DNA of 52,203 nt from Promineifilum sp. GTDB lineage: Bacteria > Chloroflexota > Anaerolineae > Promineifilales > Promineifilaceae. Positions 17,106 to 26,461 of the stretch are shown piece by piece. Location: the NCBI GenBank assembly GCA_020634335.1, contig JACKBY010000023.1, forward strand, positions 1 to 52,203. The letters are read 5' to 3'. The notes beneath the pieces are model-generated. The model was not told the origin of the DNA. It ran no database searches and saw only the letters and a program-made list of their open reading frames with translations. The position numbers and the translations under genes are program-made. The stretch's first letter is position 1. Each line of letters opens with the position of its first letter.

Positions 17106-17114
17106 ATTATAACA
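17106..17114 (-). promoter_or_regulatory. Extended -10 promoter of the triple-PA14 gene
   Basis: The minus strand reads TGTTATAAT about 75 bp before the ATG at 17028. No convincing -35 is present. Confidence 0.5.
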
Positions 17115-17382
17115 GGGTCGAACCGGGCCATCGGTTAAATAGGTTACAGGTTCGTTGTCGGCTGCGCGGCGACCAACCTTAAGCCCTTTTGTCACGCATC
17201 AATGGTGACTGCCCTGATCTACTTGCTTTAAATGTGAAGCGTATGCGCCGATGCCCAGACGGCCGCCGGCCGACCCAACGCTCATGGGGCAGAAATGCAC
17301 AGTCTTAATGCACAGTCTTCCCAAGCGCACCGCTGAGAAATCCGCGAAACCCGCGACATCTGCGGATGCTTTCTATTTCAGC
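17115..17382. other. Intergenic gap between hyuA-like and PA14 genes
   Basis: No frame here has coding character. The stretch is locally AT-richer than the genes and holds no clear hairpin with a T-run. It separates two same-strand genes and probably holds upstream promoter DNA for the PA14 gene. Confidence 0.4.
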
Positions 17383-19488
17383 TTATCGATTGTTTATTAA
17401 ATTCCCGTCAGAATCGACCGTCGCTAAGCTCAAAATAAGATTCTCGCGCCTGTCGACCGCGGCCGACCAGCCGGGCGGGATGATCGTCGTCGTGTCGTAT
17501 TGATAGATGACGCCGGGGCCGGGCAAAAGGTTCCCCGGCCGCAAGAATTCGCGCACGTAGAGGGCCGTGTCGCGAAAGCCGCCGTCGAACCACACCGGGC
17601 GACGGCCGACCCGCGCCGCCGTCGGGTCCGGCCCGGCGACCGGCCGGGCCGGGGGCGATGGGGCCACAGACGGGGCCACGGCCGCCAGCCGCAGCGTGAC
17701 GATCTCCACCGCCGCCTCCGGCCGGGCGTAGCCGTAGCGGGCGGCGTGGGCGGCGTGGAAGGCGGCGACCACGCCGGAGCCGGCCGTGGCCCCGCTATCG
17801 CCGGGCGCGTAGGCCACGACCAACTCGTGCGACTGACCCACGTAGCGGGCGTCGAGACTGTGGCGCAGCGAGAGGCGGGTGGGGTCGACGCCGCCGGCCG
17901 CTGCTTCGGCCCGGGCACGAGCCGCCAGCGGGGCAAAGGCCGCCGCCAAACGCGCGGCGTCGGCCTCGGCCGCGGGCAGCATGACAGTCTGCGAATAGTC
18001 GCGGGCCGGTTCGGCGGCCAGCATGCCCAGCGCCGACAGCACGCCGGGCGTGGGCGGCACGAGCACGCGGGGGATGCTCAGCCCGGCGGCCAGTTCGGCG
18101 GCGTGGAGCGGGCCGCCGCCGCCGAAGGCCACCAGCGTGAAGCGGCGCGGGTCGTGGCCGCGCTCCACCGAGATGCGCCGGACGGCCCGCTCCATGGCGG
18201 CGTTGGCGACGCGGATGACGGCCCAGGCGGCCTCTTCCGGCGTGGCTGCGCCCAGCTCGGCGGCCAGCGCGGCCAGGGCGCGCCGGGCCGAGGCCGCGTG
18301 CAGCGGCATGGCCCCGCCCAGAAAGCGCTCCGCATCGAGGCGGCCGAGAATGAGATTGGCGTCGGTGACGGTGGCCCGGCCGGGAGCGAAGCGCGCGTCG
18401 AGCGCGGCCCGCCAGGCGTCGTAGCCGGCGTGGTAGGCGGCCGGGCCGGGGTCGGCCCCGGCGCTGCGCGGCCCCACCAGCAGCGCCCCGCCCGAATCGA
18501 CGTGGGCCAGGCTGCCGCCGCCCGCGCCCACGGTGTGGATGTCGATGAGGGGCAGGCGCAGGGGCAGCCCGGCGATCTCGCCCTCGGTGGTCAGGGGCAG
18601 GCGGCCGGGGCAGAGGGCCACATCGGTGCTGGTGCCGCCCATGTCGAAGGTGATCAGGTCGTCGTAGCCGCGGCCGTCCGGCCCGGCGGTGGCGGCCACG
18701 TGGCGCGCGCCGACGACGCCGCCGGCCGGGCCGCTGAGAGCGGTGCGCGCCGCCTGCTCGCCCGCCGCGGCGGCGCTGAGGAGGCCGCCGTTGCTTTGCA
18801 TGACCGACAGGCGACGCGGGGCGGTGTCGGCCGCCAGCCGGTCGAGGTAGCGGCTCATCAGCGGGGCGACGTAGGCGTTGATGACCGTGGTCGCGGTGCG
18901 CTCGTACTCGCGATATTCGGGCAGCACGTCAACCGAGAGGGACACGTGGACGTCCGGCCCCAGCATCTCGCGCAGCAGGCGGCCGGCGCGCCGCTCGTGG
19001 TCGGGGCGCAGGAAGGAGAAGAGCAGGCAGACGGCGACGGACTCCACGCCCTCGGCCGCCAGCCGCGCCAGCGCCAGGGCCAAGGCGGTCTCGTCCAGCG
19101 GCCGCAGCACCTGTCCCGCGGCCGAGACGCGCTCGTCGGCGGCGATGCGCCACGTGCGGGGGACGAGCGGCGGCGGCTTTTGGGGTACGAGGGCGTAGAG
19201 GGTGGGGCGGTTCTGGCGGCCGATTTCGAGTACGTCGCAGAAGCCGGCGGTGGCGACCAGGGCCGTTCGCGCGCCGCGCCGCTCCAGCAGGGCGTTGGTC
19301 GCCACAGTGCTGCCGTGGAGGACGGGCGCGCCGGGCGGCCCGCCGATTGCGTCCAGCCCGGCGACGACGGCGCGGGAGGGGTCATCGGGCGTGGAGGGCT
19401 GCTTGTGGATGCGGGCGCGGCCGTCGGCGTCGAAGGTGATGAAGTCGGTGAATGTGCCGCCGGTGTCGATGCCGATGGGGGTGGTCAT
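17383..19488 (-). CDS. hyuA: Hydantoinase/oxoprolinase subunit A family protein
   Basis: The 701 residues match the ATP-dependent N-methylhydantoinase A / 5-oxoprolinase A family, which opens cyclic amides with ATP, or carboxylates acetone/acetophenone in related complexes. The N-terminal phosphate-binding loop GIDTGGTFTDF at 5-15 belongs to the actin/hexokinase-like ATPase fold, and a second such segment (FDMGGTSTDVAL) lies near 280. GAGGGSLAHVDSGG near 330 is also conserved. The length is normal. Family members usually need a B subunit, but no hyuB-like gene is in this window on either side, so the partner must be elsewhere or the protein works alone. The substrate cannot be told from sequence. 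Confidence 0.9.
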   Translation of the reverse strand: MTTPIGIDTGGTFTDFITFDADGRARIHKQPSTPDDPSRAVVAGLDAIGGPPGAPVLHGSTVATNALLERRGARTALVATAGFCDVLEIGRQNRPTLYALVPQKPPPLVPRTWRIAADERVSAAGQVLRPLDETALALALARLAAEGVESVAVCLLFSFLRPDHERRAGRLLREMLGPDVHVSLSVDVLPEYREYERTATTVINAYVAPLMSRYLDRLAADTAPRRLSVMQSNGGLLSAAAAGEQAARTALSGPAGGVVGARHVAATAGPDGRGYDDLITFDMGGTSTDVALCPGRLPLTTEGEIAGLPLRLPLIDIHTVGAGGGSLAHVDSGGALLVGPRSAGADPGPAAYHAGYDAWRAALDARFAPGRATVTDANLILGRLDAERFLGGAMPLHAASARRALAALAAELGAATPEEAAWAVIRVANAAMERAVRRISVERGHDPRRFTLVAFGGGGPLHAAELAAGLSIPRVLVPPTPGVLSALGMLAAEPARDYSQTVMLPAAEADAARLAAAFAPLAARARAEAAAGGVDPTRLSLRHSLDARYVGQSHELVVAYAPGDSGATAGSGVVAAFHAAHAARYGYARPEAAVEIVTLRLAAVAPSVAPSPPARPVAGPDPTAARVGRRPVWFDGGFRDTALYVREFLRPGNLLPGPGVIYQYDTTTIIPPGWSAAVDRRENLILSLATVDSDGNLINNR

Positions 19489-19744
19489 GGAGGATTAGTA
19501 ATCGGCCGTCTGGTTGGTATCCGCGTCCGGCTTGCGCGACGGGTACCGCACGCGCGTTTCCCGATCAGCGGCGCGGGCCAGGGCATCCATTGGCCCAGTG
19601 TGGCTGAAGATAACGGGGTTGGGGGATGTTGTTGGGCGAACAATCGACCAAAAGCGCGGAATCATTCGCCCGCCGGATAGAAAAACGGAATCGGGCATCA
19701 TTCCACCCAACTATGTCGATTCGCACTCTCTCCACTCGTAAATA
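19489..19744. other. Gene-poor stretch upstream of the hydantoinase gene
   Basis: Short open frames on both strands (for example minus 19495-19710) lack family signatures, good starts or typical codon use. The stretch lies after the terminator of the membrane-protein gene at 19798 and should contain the hyuA promoter, but no convincing -35/-10 pair was seen. Confidence 0.4.
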
Positions 19745-19782
19745 AAAATCGGGTTTCGCCCAGAACGGCGAAACCCGATTTT
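19745..19782 (-). terminator. Perfect 16-bp terminator of the membrane-protein gene
   Basis: The arms at 19745-19760 and 19767-19782 pair perfectly around a 6-base loop. On the minus strand the stem is followed by TTTTTATTT. It lies 15 bp after the stop at 19798. Confidence 0.85.
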
Positions 19783-19797
19783 CCAAATAGCCGGCGT

Positions 19798-20742
19798 CTA
19801 CTCGACGATTACGTCTTTCCCCGTCCATTGCAGATAGGCCAGCGTGAAGGTCGACGACTGCCAGGCGGTGGTGATGGCCGAGAAGAGGGCGAAGATGACC
19901 AGCCCGACGATGATGCCCAGCACGGCCAGAATCCCCTGGATGGCTGAGGCGTTTGACCCCGACAACATAGCCATGGGCACGCCAACCGCCAGCCCGATGG
20001 GCACGATGATGGCGACGGAGATAACGATAATGACGATGTTGATCAGGAAGAAGGCCAGTCCCAGCAAGATGATCTCGCCCAGGTTCTCCCTCAGCGTGCG
20101 CCAGCCGTGGCGGATACTGTCCATCGCTCCCAGATCGCGCAGCACCATGCCGCGGAAGGCGAAGGGGTAGATCAGTGTCAGCACGAGCGTGAAGGGAACG
20201 AGCAGGCACATGAGGCACAGGAAGACCAGGGCCACCCCGCCGATACCCGCGCCAAAGGCACTGGGGTCATCCATTCCCGAGGCCATCAGCGCCGCCCCGC
20301 CGGCCAGGACGATGAAGCCGATGACGAGCAGGATGAACAGGATCGTCGGCACGGCAAAGAGCAGCAGGGTCATGCCCGCCAGCCGCCAGACCTTGCGCCA
20401 GCCCATGCCGAACGCGCTGCGGAAGGTTGGTTTGGTCTGGCCGCGATCCAGTTGGACCGCCCCGGCGATGAGACCGCCGCGGGCGCTGAGGGCTACCAGC
20501 CACAGGACAAGGCCCAGGATGACGGCCACGCAACTGAAGGCGATCAGCCCGGCCGACAGCGCGGCCATGCGCTCCGGGGTCATCCAGTCGGCCATGCCGG
20601 CCATGTCGCTGGAGTTGGTCGAGTAATTGGAATTCGAGAAGGCGCTGCCGCTGCCGAGCGCCGCCAGAAACCCCAACACCCACATGAACTTGTTGTTCCA
20701 TGTGAGGGAGAAACCGCGTTTGATTGTGTCCATGTAATCCAT
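19798..20742 (-). CDS. Polytopic membrane protein, unclassified
   Basis: The 314-residue protein opens MDYMDTIKRGFSLTW and has about six hydrophobic segments. They include one near 15-30, one near 67-90, paired helices near 120-150 and 170-200, and a long hydrophobic stretch from 225 to 300. A polar, Ser/Asn-rich loop (SNSNYSTNSSD) follows the first helix. Similar proteins with an N-terminal amphipathic helix and FR-x-x-x-x-x-DLGA-x-x-x-(I/L)-x-x-(G/S)W patterns are common, uncharacterised, multi-pass proteins (related to DUF975 or YciC-like families in architecture). The ATG at 20742 is chosen because AAGGAG lies 11 bp upstream; a frame to 20838 adds a non-hydrophobic, basic extension. Confidence 0.8.
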   Translation of the reverse strand: MDYMDTIKRGFSLTWNNKFMWVLGFLAALGSGSAFSNSNYSTNSSDMAGMADWMTPERMAALSAGLIAFSCVAVILGLVLWLVALSARGGLIAGAVQLDRGQTKPTFRSAFGMGWRKVWRLAGMTLLLFAVPTILFILLVIGFIVLAGGAALMASGMDDPSAFGAGIGGVALVFLCLMCLLVPFTLVLTLIYPFAFRGMVLRDLGAMDSIRHGWRTLRENLGEIILLGLAFFLINIVIIVISVAIIVPIGLAVGVPMAMLSGSNASAIQGILAVLGIIVGLVIFALFSAITTAWQSSTFTLAYLQWTGKDVIVE

Positions 20743-20900
20743 TTTGTAAACCACTCCTTTCAAGTAAGTTGTTTTCTCGCGCCGGTTCCAAGGTCGCCGG
20801 GGCGTTGCGCCGACGCGGCAGACTTGTTTATCTTCCACTAATATTAATTACGTGCAAGTGGAGGGAGGGTTGCAGCAGGTGTTTTTTTAGTTGTCGAGGG

Positions 20901-20971
20901 GTAGCGCCGGATTCTTGTCCGGCGGCCGAGAACGAGCTGGGCTGGGGAGCCGGTTCAGAAACCGGCGTTAC
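20901..20971. repeat. Composite palindromic element, solitary copy
   Basis: It starts GTAGCGCCGG with a CCGG stem and a TTCTT loop, runs through GGCCGAGAACG, and closes with AGCCGGTT, CAGA, AACCGGCGTTAC. The same 71-bp composite is present in inverse orientation at 49239-49309. It lies in the gap between two minus-strand genes (20743-21019), which holds no other feature. Confidence 0.75.
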
Positions 20972-21019
20972 GTGGTTGAGCGGGTGATAACTGAGAGGGC
21001 GTGGGGGCGGTGGTCGCTC

Positions 21020-22669
21020 TCACGATAACAGGATCAGCAACAACTGGGCGACGACGACTTTGGTGATGGTGGCGATGGGGAAGACGAGGGCGTAGCCGAG
21101 GTTGGGCAGCTCGTTGTCGGCCTGTTGCAGCCCGAAGCCAAGGGCCGCCGGCTGCGTGCCCAGCCCGGCCAGCATCCCCGTCAACATGCCGAAGGGCACT
21201 TTGAACACCCTGTATCCGATCAGCAGGGTCAGGAAGGCGATCAGCGTGGTGATGACGGCCCCGGCGAAGAAGACTTGCAGCCCGCCGCTGGCCGAGAAGT
21301 TGGTCAGGAAGGTGTAGCCGGAGCGGACGCCGATGCCGGCCAGCAGCAGCACCAGGCCGATCTGCCGCAGCGTCAGGTTGGCGCTATAGGGGATGGTCCA
21401 CACAACCGGGCCGGTGCGGCGCAGCGCCCCGGCCACCAGGCCCACCAGCAGCGGCCCCCCGGCCAGCCCCAGCGTGATGACCACGCCGCCGGGCAGGGGG
21501 ATCGGAATGAGGCCGATGAGCACCCCCGCGGCCAGGCCAAGACTGAGCGACAGCAGGTTGATCTCGCTGAGCGCCTTGTAGGAGTCACCGAAAAGGGCGG
21601 ACAGGCGCGGCATGTCGGCCCGGCGGGCGACGACGCGCACGCGGTCGCCCAACTCCAGCACGGTGTCGCCGCGGGCCAGCAGGTCGATATCGCCGCGCCG
21701 CACGCGGGAGATGATGGCCCCGTAGGTGCGCGGCAGGTCCAGCTCGTTGATGCGGCGGCCGGCGATCTCGTGGTTGGAGACGAAGATACGCCGGAAGTCG
21801 AAGTCACTGCGATCCAGTTCCAGTTGCTCGCCGGCCGGCACGCCCAGCTCGGTCACTGCCCGGTCGACCTCTTCCGGCGCGCCCACCAGCGTCACCTCGT
21901 CGTTGAGGGCGAAGGTGGTGTCGCCGGTCGCCAGGCTCAACTCGCCCTGCGTCCTGACGCGCGACAGAACGACATCCCACTTGTGGCGGCGGAACAACTC
22001 GGTGACGGGCACGCCGACGGCCGCGGGCTGGGTGACCCGCACCGTGCGGGTGTAGAGGTCTTGCTCGACGACGTTGTATTGGCGCAGGCTGCGGGCCTCG
22101 GCCTTGTAGTCGATGCGAAAGACGCGCTGCATGACGTAGATCGCCAGCATCAGGCCGATAACGCCCATGGGGTAGGCCACCGAGTAGCCGATAACCGGTT
22201 CGGTCTCCAGCACGGCCAGTTGGTCGGCGGGGGCGACGCGGGCCACCGTCTCCAGGATGCCGGCCAGCGCGGGGGTGTTGGTCAGGCTGCCGGCGAACAT
22301 GCCCGCGGTCACGGTGGCCTTTAGCCGGAAGACGGCCGCGAAGCCGACCGTCAGCAGCGCGCCGAGCAGCAGCATGAGGAAGACGAAGGCGTTGTCGCGC
22401 AGTCCCTTGCGGCGGAATGAGGCGAAGAAGCCCGGCCCGCTGCTGAGGCCGATGGTGTAGACGAAAATGATCAGTCCCAGATCGACCAGAATGGGCGGCA
22501 GGCGCATGTCGGGGCTGAGCGCGCCGAAGGCCAGGCCGACGAACAGCACCGCGGCCACCCCCAGGCTGATGCCCCTGATTTTGGCCGCGCCCAGCAAATA
22601 GCCCAGCCCGGCGACAATAAAGAGCAACAGGAGCGGCTCCTCCACCAGAAATTCGACGACTGCCTGCAT
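21020..22669 (-). CDS. AspT/YidE/YbjL-type transporter with two RCK-C domains
   Basis: The 549-residue protein has two bundles of five to six membrane helices (about 1-180 and 375-549) around a cytoplasmic insert with two TrkA-C (RCK-C) domains at about 205-285 and 295-365. This layout is that of the aspartate:alanine exchanger family. AspT swaps aspartate for alanine; most relatives have unknown substrates. SGPGFFASF and GSLTNTPALAG near 75-135 are family-typical. The length fits the family (550-560). No decarboxylase gene is adjacent, so amino-acid exchange is not supported by context. The protein is in the inner membrane. Confidence 0.9.
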   Translation of the reverse strand: MQAVVEFLVEEPLLLLFIVAGLGYLLGAAKIRGISLGVAAVLFVGLAFGALSPDMRLPPILVDLGLIIFVYTIGLSSGPGFFASFRRKGLRDNAFVFLMLLLGALLTVGFAAVFRLKATVTAGMFAGSLTNTPALAGILETVARVAPADQLAVLETEPVIGYSVAYPMGVIGLMLAIYVMQRVFRIDYKAEARSLRQYNVVEQDLYTRTVRVTQPAAVGVPVTELFRRHKWDVVLSRVRTQGELSLATGDTTFALNDEVTLVGAPEEVDRAVTELGVPAGEQLELDRSDFDFRRIFVSNHEIAGRRINELDLPRTYGAIISRVRRGDIDLLARGDTVLELGDRVRVVARRADMPRLSALFGDSYKALSEINLLSLSLGLAAGVLIGLIPIPLPGGVVITLGLAGGPLLVGLVAGALRRTGPVVWTIPYSANLTLRQIGLVLLLAGIGVRSGYTFLTNFSASGGLQVFFAGAVITTLIAFLTLLIGYRVFKVPFGMLTGMLAGLGTQPAALGFGLQQADNELPNLGYALVFPIATITKVVVAQLLLILLS

Positions 22670-22712
22670 GTGATTTGTCCCGCGGCGACAAGAGAGAAGT
22701 CACCGCACTCTG

Positions 22713-22721
22713 AGTATAGCA
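22713..22721 (-). promoter_or_regulatory. Extended -10 promoter of the AspT-type transporter gene
   Basis: The minus strand reads TGCTATACT, followed by CA, about 45 bp before the ATG at 22669. The identical 11-mer occurs before the HdeD-like gene at 42445-42435. Confidence 0.5.
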
Positions 22722-22878
22722 AAATGTTGGCCGGGAACACGGATATCTGTCACGATCGGGCCGGCGGGCGCGTTTCCGAACGGCCGAACTGGTGTAAAAT
22801 AGTCCGTAGCTGGTCAGTAACCGGGAGAGCCGTCGGCCGAATCCCCCGGGCCATCCCGCGGGCGGCAAGGAGAATGGA

Positions 22879-23340
22879 ATGAGTATTCCCCCAGGACTGG
22901 AGCGATTGGCCGGGCGTTGGCGCGGCACCAATCAGTTGTGGCTTCATGGGCAGGACGCCCGCGTCTCGGAGACGACGATGGACGTGACCCTCGTCGCCGG
23001 GGATCGATTCGCCCTGCTGCGTTACACCTGGGCCGACGAAGGCGAGCCGCAAGATGGGCTGCTGCTGGCCGGCGCGAACCCGGAGACGGGCGCGGTGTGG
23101 GCGGCGTGGGTCGATTCGTGGCACATGGGCCACAGCCGCATGGAGCTGGGCGGCGTGGCCGACGACCCCGACAAGCTGTCGCTGCGCGGGGCCTATGCCG
23201 CCCCGCCCGGCCCCGACTGGGGCTGGCGCATCGACCTCATCCCGCGCGACGACGGCTGGCGGTTGGTCATGTACAACATCACGCCCGACGGCGTGGTCGA
23301 GCCGGCGGTGGAAGCGGATTACGAGCGGCGCGACGATTAG
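22879..23340 (+). CDS. DUF1579-type small beta-rich protein
   Basis: This cytoplasmic 153-residue protein has the pattern of DUF1579 and lipocalin-like proteins: LAGRWRGTNQ near 10-19, a central WVDSWHMGHSRMELGG, and LRGAYAAPPGPDWGWRIDL near 110. Those proteins form a small beta-barrel that may bind small molecules; no enzyme activity is known to me. AAGGAG lies 6 bp before the ATG. It is followed 15 bp later by the cupin gene and then the MalT-like regulator gene, so the three are probably one operon. Confidence 0.8.
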   Translation: MSIPPGLERLAGRWRGTNQLWLHGQDARVSETTMDVTLVAGDRFALLRYTWADEGEPQDGLLLAGANPETGAVWAAWVDSWHMGHSRMELGGVADDPDKLSLRGAYAAPPGPDWGWRIDLIPRDDGWRLVMYNITPDGVVEPAVEADYERRDD

Positions 23341-23355
23341 GCAAGAGGCGATCCC

Positions 23356-23715
23356 ATGAACAAAGTCAACCCGGCGGACAAGCTGGCCGGCATCGCCGAA
23401 TACTGGAGCCCGCGCGTCGCCGGCGAGCTGAACGGCCAGCAGGTCAAGCTGGCGAAGCTGAAGGGCGAATTCGTGTGGCACCACCACGAGAATGAGGACG
23501 AGCTGTTCTACGTGATCAAGGGCCGCCTGCTGATGCGCCTGCGCGACGGCGATCTGACGCTCGACGAGGGCGAGTTCCTCATCGTGCCGCGCGGCGTGGA
23601 GCACCAACCCGTGGCCGAGGAGGAAGTCCACGTGCTGCTGTTCGAGCCGGCGGGGACGCTGAACACGGGCAACGTGCGCGACGAGCGGACAGTGGAGACG
23701 CCGGGGCGGGCCTGA
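23356..23715 (+). CDS. Single-domain cupin protein
   Basis: The 119-residue protein is one cupin barrel. Motif 1 is HHHENEDELFYVIKG at about 42-56, giving two or three His and a Glu as metal ligands; motif 2 is FLIVPRGVEHQPVAEEE near 77-93 with the final His. Small cupins of this kind serve as metal-dependent isomerases, dioxygenases or ligand sensors, so the exact role is not clear. It ends 19 bp before the MalT-like regulator start and could, by position, supply or sense its effector; this is inference only. Confidence 0.9.
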   Translation: MNKVNPADKLAGIAEYWSPRVAGELNGQQVKLAKLKGEFVWHHHENEDELFYVIKGRLLMRLRDGDLTLDEGEFLIVPRGVEHQPVAEEEVHVLLFEPAGTLNTGNVRDERTVETPGRA

Positions 23716-23734
23716 GGCCGGGGCGTGTAACCGT

Positions 23735-26461
23735 ATGTCCGAACTGCTGCTGCAAACCAAGTTTTTCAAGCCGACACTGCGCCCGGCCCTCATCGAGCGA
23801 TTGCCGCTTGTGGAGCGACTCAACGATGGGTTGGGCGCCGAGCCTGCGGGGTTTGCATCCCGGCTAACGCTTGTATCGGCGCCGGCCGGCTTTGGCAAGA
23901 CTACCCTGGTCACGGCCTGGATCGCCCAGCTTGCCCAGTATCGCCCCCAGCTTTCCGCGGAGCGGGTGGCGTGGCTTTCGCTGGACGAGAACGACAATGA
24001 CCCGGTGCGGTTCCTGACTTATCTCACATCGGCGCTGCAGGCGGTTGTCCCCCAACTGGGGGAAACGGCCCTGCGATTCCTGAGATCGCCGCAACCCACA
24101 ACGGCCGAGGCGATTCTGACGCTGCTGATCAACGACCTCAGCCAGAGCGAACGGCCGTTGATTCTGGTGCTGGATGATTATCACGTCATCGACGCCGCAC
24201 CCGTCCACACTGCCCTGACTTATCTGATCGACCACCAGCCGGCGCAGTTGCATCTCATGATCACCACGCGCAGCGATCCACCGCTGCCCCTTTCCCGGCT
24301 GCGCGTGCGCGGCCAGATGACCGAGATTCGAGCCGACGACCTGCGCTTTGGCTATGAAGAAACCGGCTTGTTCCTGAATCAGATCATGGGTTTGACCCTG
24401 ACTCAAGACGAACTGGTCGCGCTGGAGGAACGCACGGAGGGATGGGTGGCCGGTTTGCAGCTGGCGGCCTTGTCTCTGCGCGGTCGCGCCAATCAGGCGG
24501 AGCTGATCACGGCGTTCGCCGGAAGTCACCGATTCATCGTTGACTATCTGACTGAGGAAGTCATCAGCCATCAATCTGAGTCCGTGCGCAACTTTCTGCT
24601 GGCTACCAGCGTGCTGGAGCGCATTTGCGGGCCGCTGGGCGATGCACTGACGCAGGCGGATGCCGGTCAGGGTCAGGAAATACTCGAATACCTGGAGCAA
24701 AGCAATCTGTTCCTGATCCCGCTGGATGAGGAACGGCGATGGTTCCGCTACCATCACCTGTTTGCCGAAGTCCTGCTCCAGCGGCTGCGCCAGTCACAGA
24801 CAGGACGGTTGCCCACGCTGCATCAACTGGCGAGCCAATGGCTGGCTCAGAACGGCCTTTTGGATGAGGCCATCGACCAAGCGCTGGCGGCCGGTGACTT
24901 TGAGGAGGCGGCCGGTCTCATTGAACGCGTTCACAGTATTAAATGGCAAACCGGCGAAATCAATCTGTTGCAGGATTGGCTGGCCGAACTGCCCGCTACT
25001 GCCTGGCAGGCCCATCCACGACTGTGGCTCGTTCAGGCATGGGGGGCCATGACCATCGGCGACTTTGCGACCGGTGATGAAAAGCTTCGGGGCGCTGAAG
25101 CCGCGTTGGCTGTCCTGGATGAGACGACCACGGCCGAATTGCGTCCGGAAGTGCTGGCATTTCGCGCCTGCTATGCCAGCCTGATGAACACGCCCAATGC
25201 TGTTGAGCTTTCTCTGGAAGCGCTCCGTTTGTTGCCGGATTCGTTTTGGCTGCGGGGGATACTGATTGTCTTTCTGGGTAGTTTCTATTACGCTCAGGGC
25301 GATCTGGATTCGGCGTCGGAAGTGCTGGCCGGGGCCCATATCCCACCCGGCGCCGACCCGGCCACCCGGCCGCACAACGTCCATCTCTTGGCGCTCGACG
25401 GCATGGTGCAGCTCGAGAAAGGCCGGGCGCGAGAAGCTGACCGGCTGGTGCATCAGGCGCTGGACATTGCCGAACCGGGCGGCAAACCGGTTCCCTATGT
25501 CGGCACCCTTTTTGCCTATATGGCCGCCAGCCTTGTGGGTTACGAGCTGGACCAGCTGGAGCAAATGGAATCGGTGCTGAGCCGCTGCCTGGACATGGCG
25601 GTGGGCTTTGGCAGTGTGGAGGTCCAGGTTTTTGCGCTGAGCATTCTTCTGCAAATCCGGCTGGCCTATGATGATCTCCCCGGCGCCGCGTCATACGCCG
25701 GGCAGGCGGACGTCCTTCTGCGCAATCACGATGTCACCTCACGAATTACGGCTTACGTCTATTACAATCAGTTTCAACTGCTGATCCGGCAAGGCCACCT
25801 GGACGCTGCGGTCGATTGGCTTGCCATCCACAGCCGAGAGGATGCGTCGCTCAATCCCTATTCGCTCTATCGTTTGGCGCTCCCTCGACTCCTGATGGCC
25901 CAGGGCGATCCGCAGGCAGCGCTCCGGTCGCTGGAACCCCTGATCGAAGCCGCCACAGAAACAGGGCATGGCAACATCCTGATCAAGGGGCTGGTTCTGC
26001 AGGCGGCAGCGTTGCTGGCCCACGGCAGCGAAAACCAGGCGCTGTCCACACTGGCCGTAGCCCTCGATCTGGGCGAGCGCGCCGGATTTGTGCGCTCTTT
26101 CGTTGATGAGGGCGAGCCCATTCGCCGGTTGCTCATCGACTATCGCGCGCAACTGGGCCAGGGTAATGACCCGCTCGCCGGCGAAAACTTGCGGCGGCGG
26201 TTGGCCTACGTCAACAAGCTGCTGGCCGCCTTCCCTGTGCTTGGGCCGCCGCCGTCTCAATGGCCGATGGATATGCTGAGCGAGCGCGAGCTGGAAGTGT
26301 TGCGCCTGGTGGCCGCCGGCGCGTCGAACCGCGACATTGCCGACAGGCTGTTTGTCGCCGTCCCCACAGTCAAGAAGCACATCAGCAACATCATGAGCAA
26401 GCTGGACGCCAACAGCCGCACCCAGGCCGTGGCCGAAGCCCGTGCCCAGGGCATTCTCTAG
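23735..26461 (+). CDS. MalT-like LuxR-family ATP-dependent transcriptional regulator
   Basis: The 908-residue protein has the STAND/MalT layout. The N-terminal LLLQTKFFKPTLRP is typical. A Walker A AGFGKTT lies at 51-57 and a Walker B-like LILVLDDYHVID near 142-153. A winged-helix/arm region follows, then TPR-like helices to about 830. A LuxR helix-turn-helix lies at about 846-905 (LSERELEVLRLVAAG, ISNIMSKLDANSRTQA). Such proteins bind ATP and an inducer and then activate transcription as oligomers. The length is normal for MalT-type regulators (about 900). It probably controls nearby genes, perhaps the downstream beta-helix exoprotein; this is inferred from position. Confidence 0.95.
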   Translation: MSELLLQTKFFKPTLRPALIERLPLVERLNDGLGAEPAGFASRLTLVSAPAGFGKTTLVTAWIAQLAQYRPQLSAERVAWLSLDENDNDPVRFLTYLTSALQAVVPQLGETALRFLRSPQPTTAEAILTLLINDLSQSERPLILVLDDYHVIDAAPVHTALTYLIDHQPAQLHLMITTRSDPPLPLSRLRVRGQMTEIRADDLRFGYEETGLFLNQIMGLTLTQDELVALEERTEGWVAGLQLAALSLRGRANQAELITAFAGSHRFIVDYLTEEVISHQSESVRNFLLATSVLERICGPLGDALTQADAGQGQEILEYLEQSNLFLIPLDEERRWFRYHHLFAEVLLQRLRQSQTGRLPTLHQLASQWLAQNGLLDEAIDQALAAGDFEEAAGLIERVHSIKWQTGEINLLQDWLAELPATAWQAHPRLWLVQAWGAMTIGDFATGDEKLRGAEAALAVLDETTTAELRPEVLAFRACYASLMNTPNAVELSLEALRLLPDSFWLRGILIVFLGSFYYAQGDLDSASEVLAGAHIPPGADPATRPHNVHLLALDGMVQLEKGRAREADRLVHQALDIAEPGGKPVPYVGTLFAYMAASLVGYELDQLEQMESVLSRCLDMAVGFGSVEVQVFALSILLQIRLAYDDLPGAASYAGQADVLLRNHDVTSRITAYVYYNQFQLLIRQGHLDAAVDWLAIHSREDASLNPYSLYRLALPRLLMAQGDPQAALRSLEPLIEAATETGHGNILIKGLVLQAAALLAHGSENQALSTLAVALDLGERAGFVRSFVDEGEPIRRLLIDYRAQLGQGNDPLAGENLRRRLAYVNKLLAAFPVLGPPPSQWPMDMLSERELEVLRLVAAGASNRDIADRLFVAVPTVKKHISNIMSKLDANSRTQAVAEARAQGIL

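Noticed and set aside
17500..19680. 726-codon plus-strand open frame opposite hyuA
   Set aside because: The sense frame has a full enzyme family match; the antisense frame is low-complexity and typical of GC-rich shadows.
19495..19710. 71-residue minus-strand frame just before hyuA
   Set aside because: It has no family sign, no ribosome-binding site and unusual codon use for this window; kept as non-coding.
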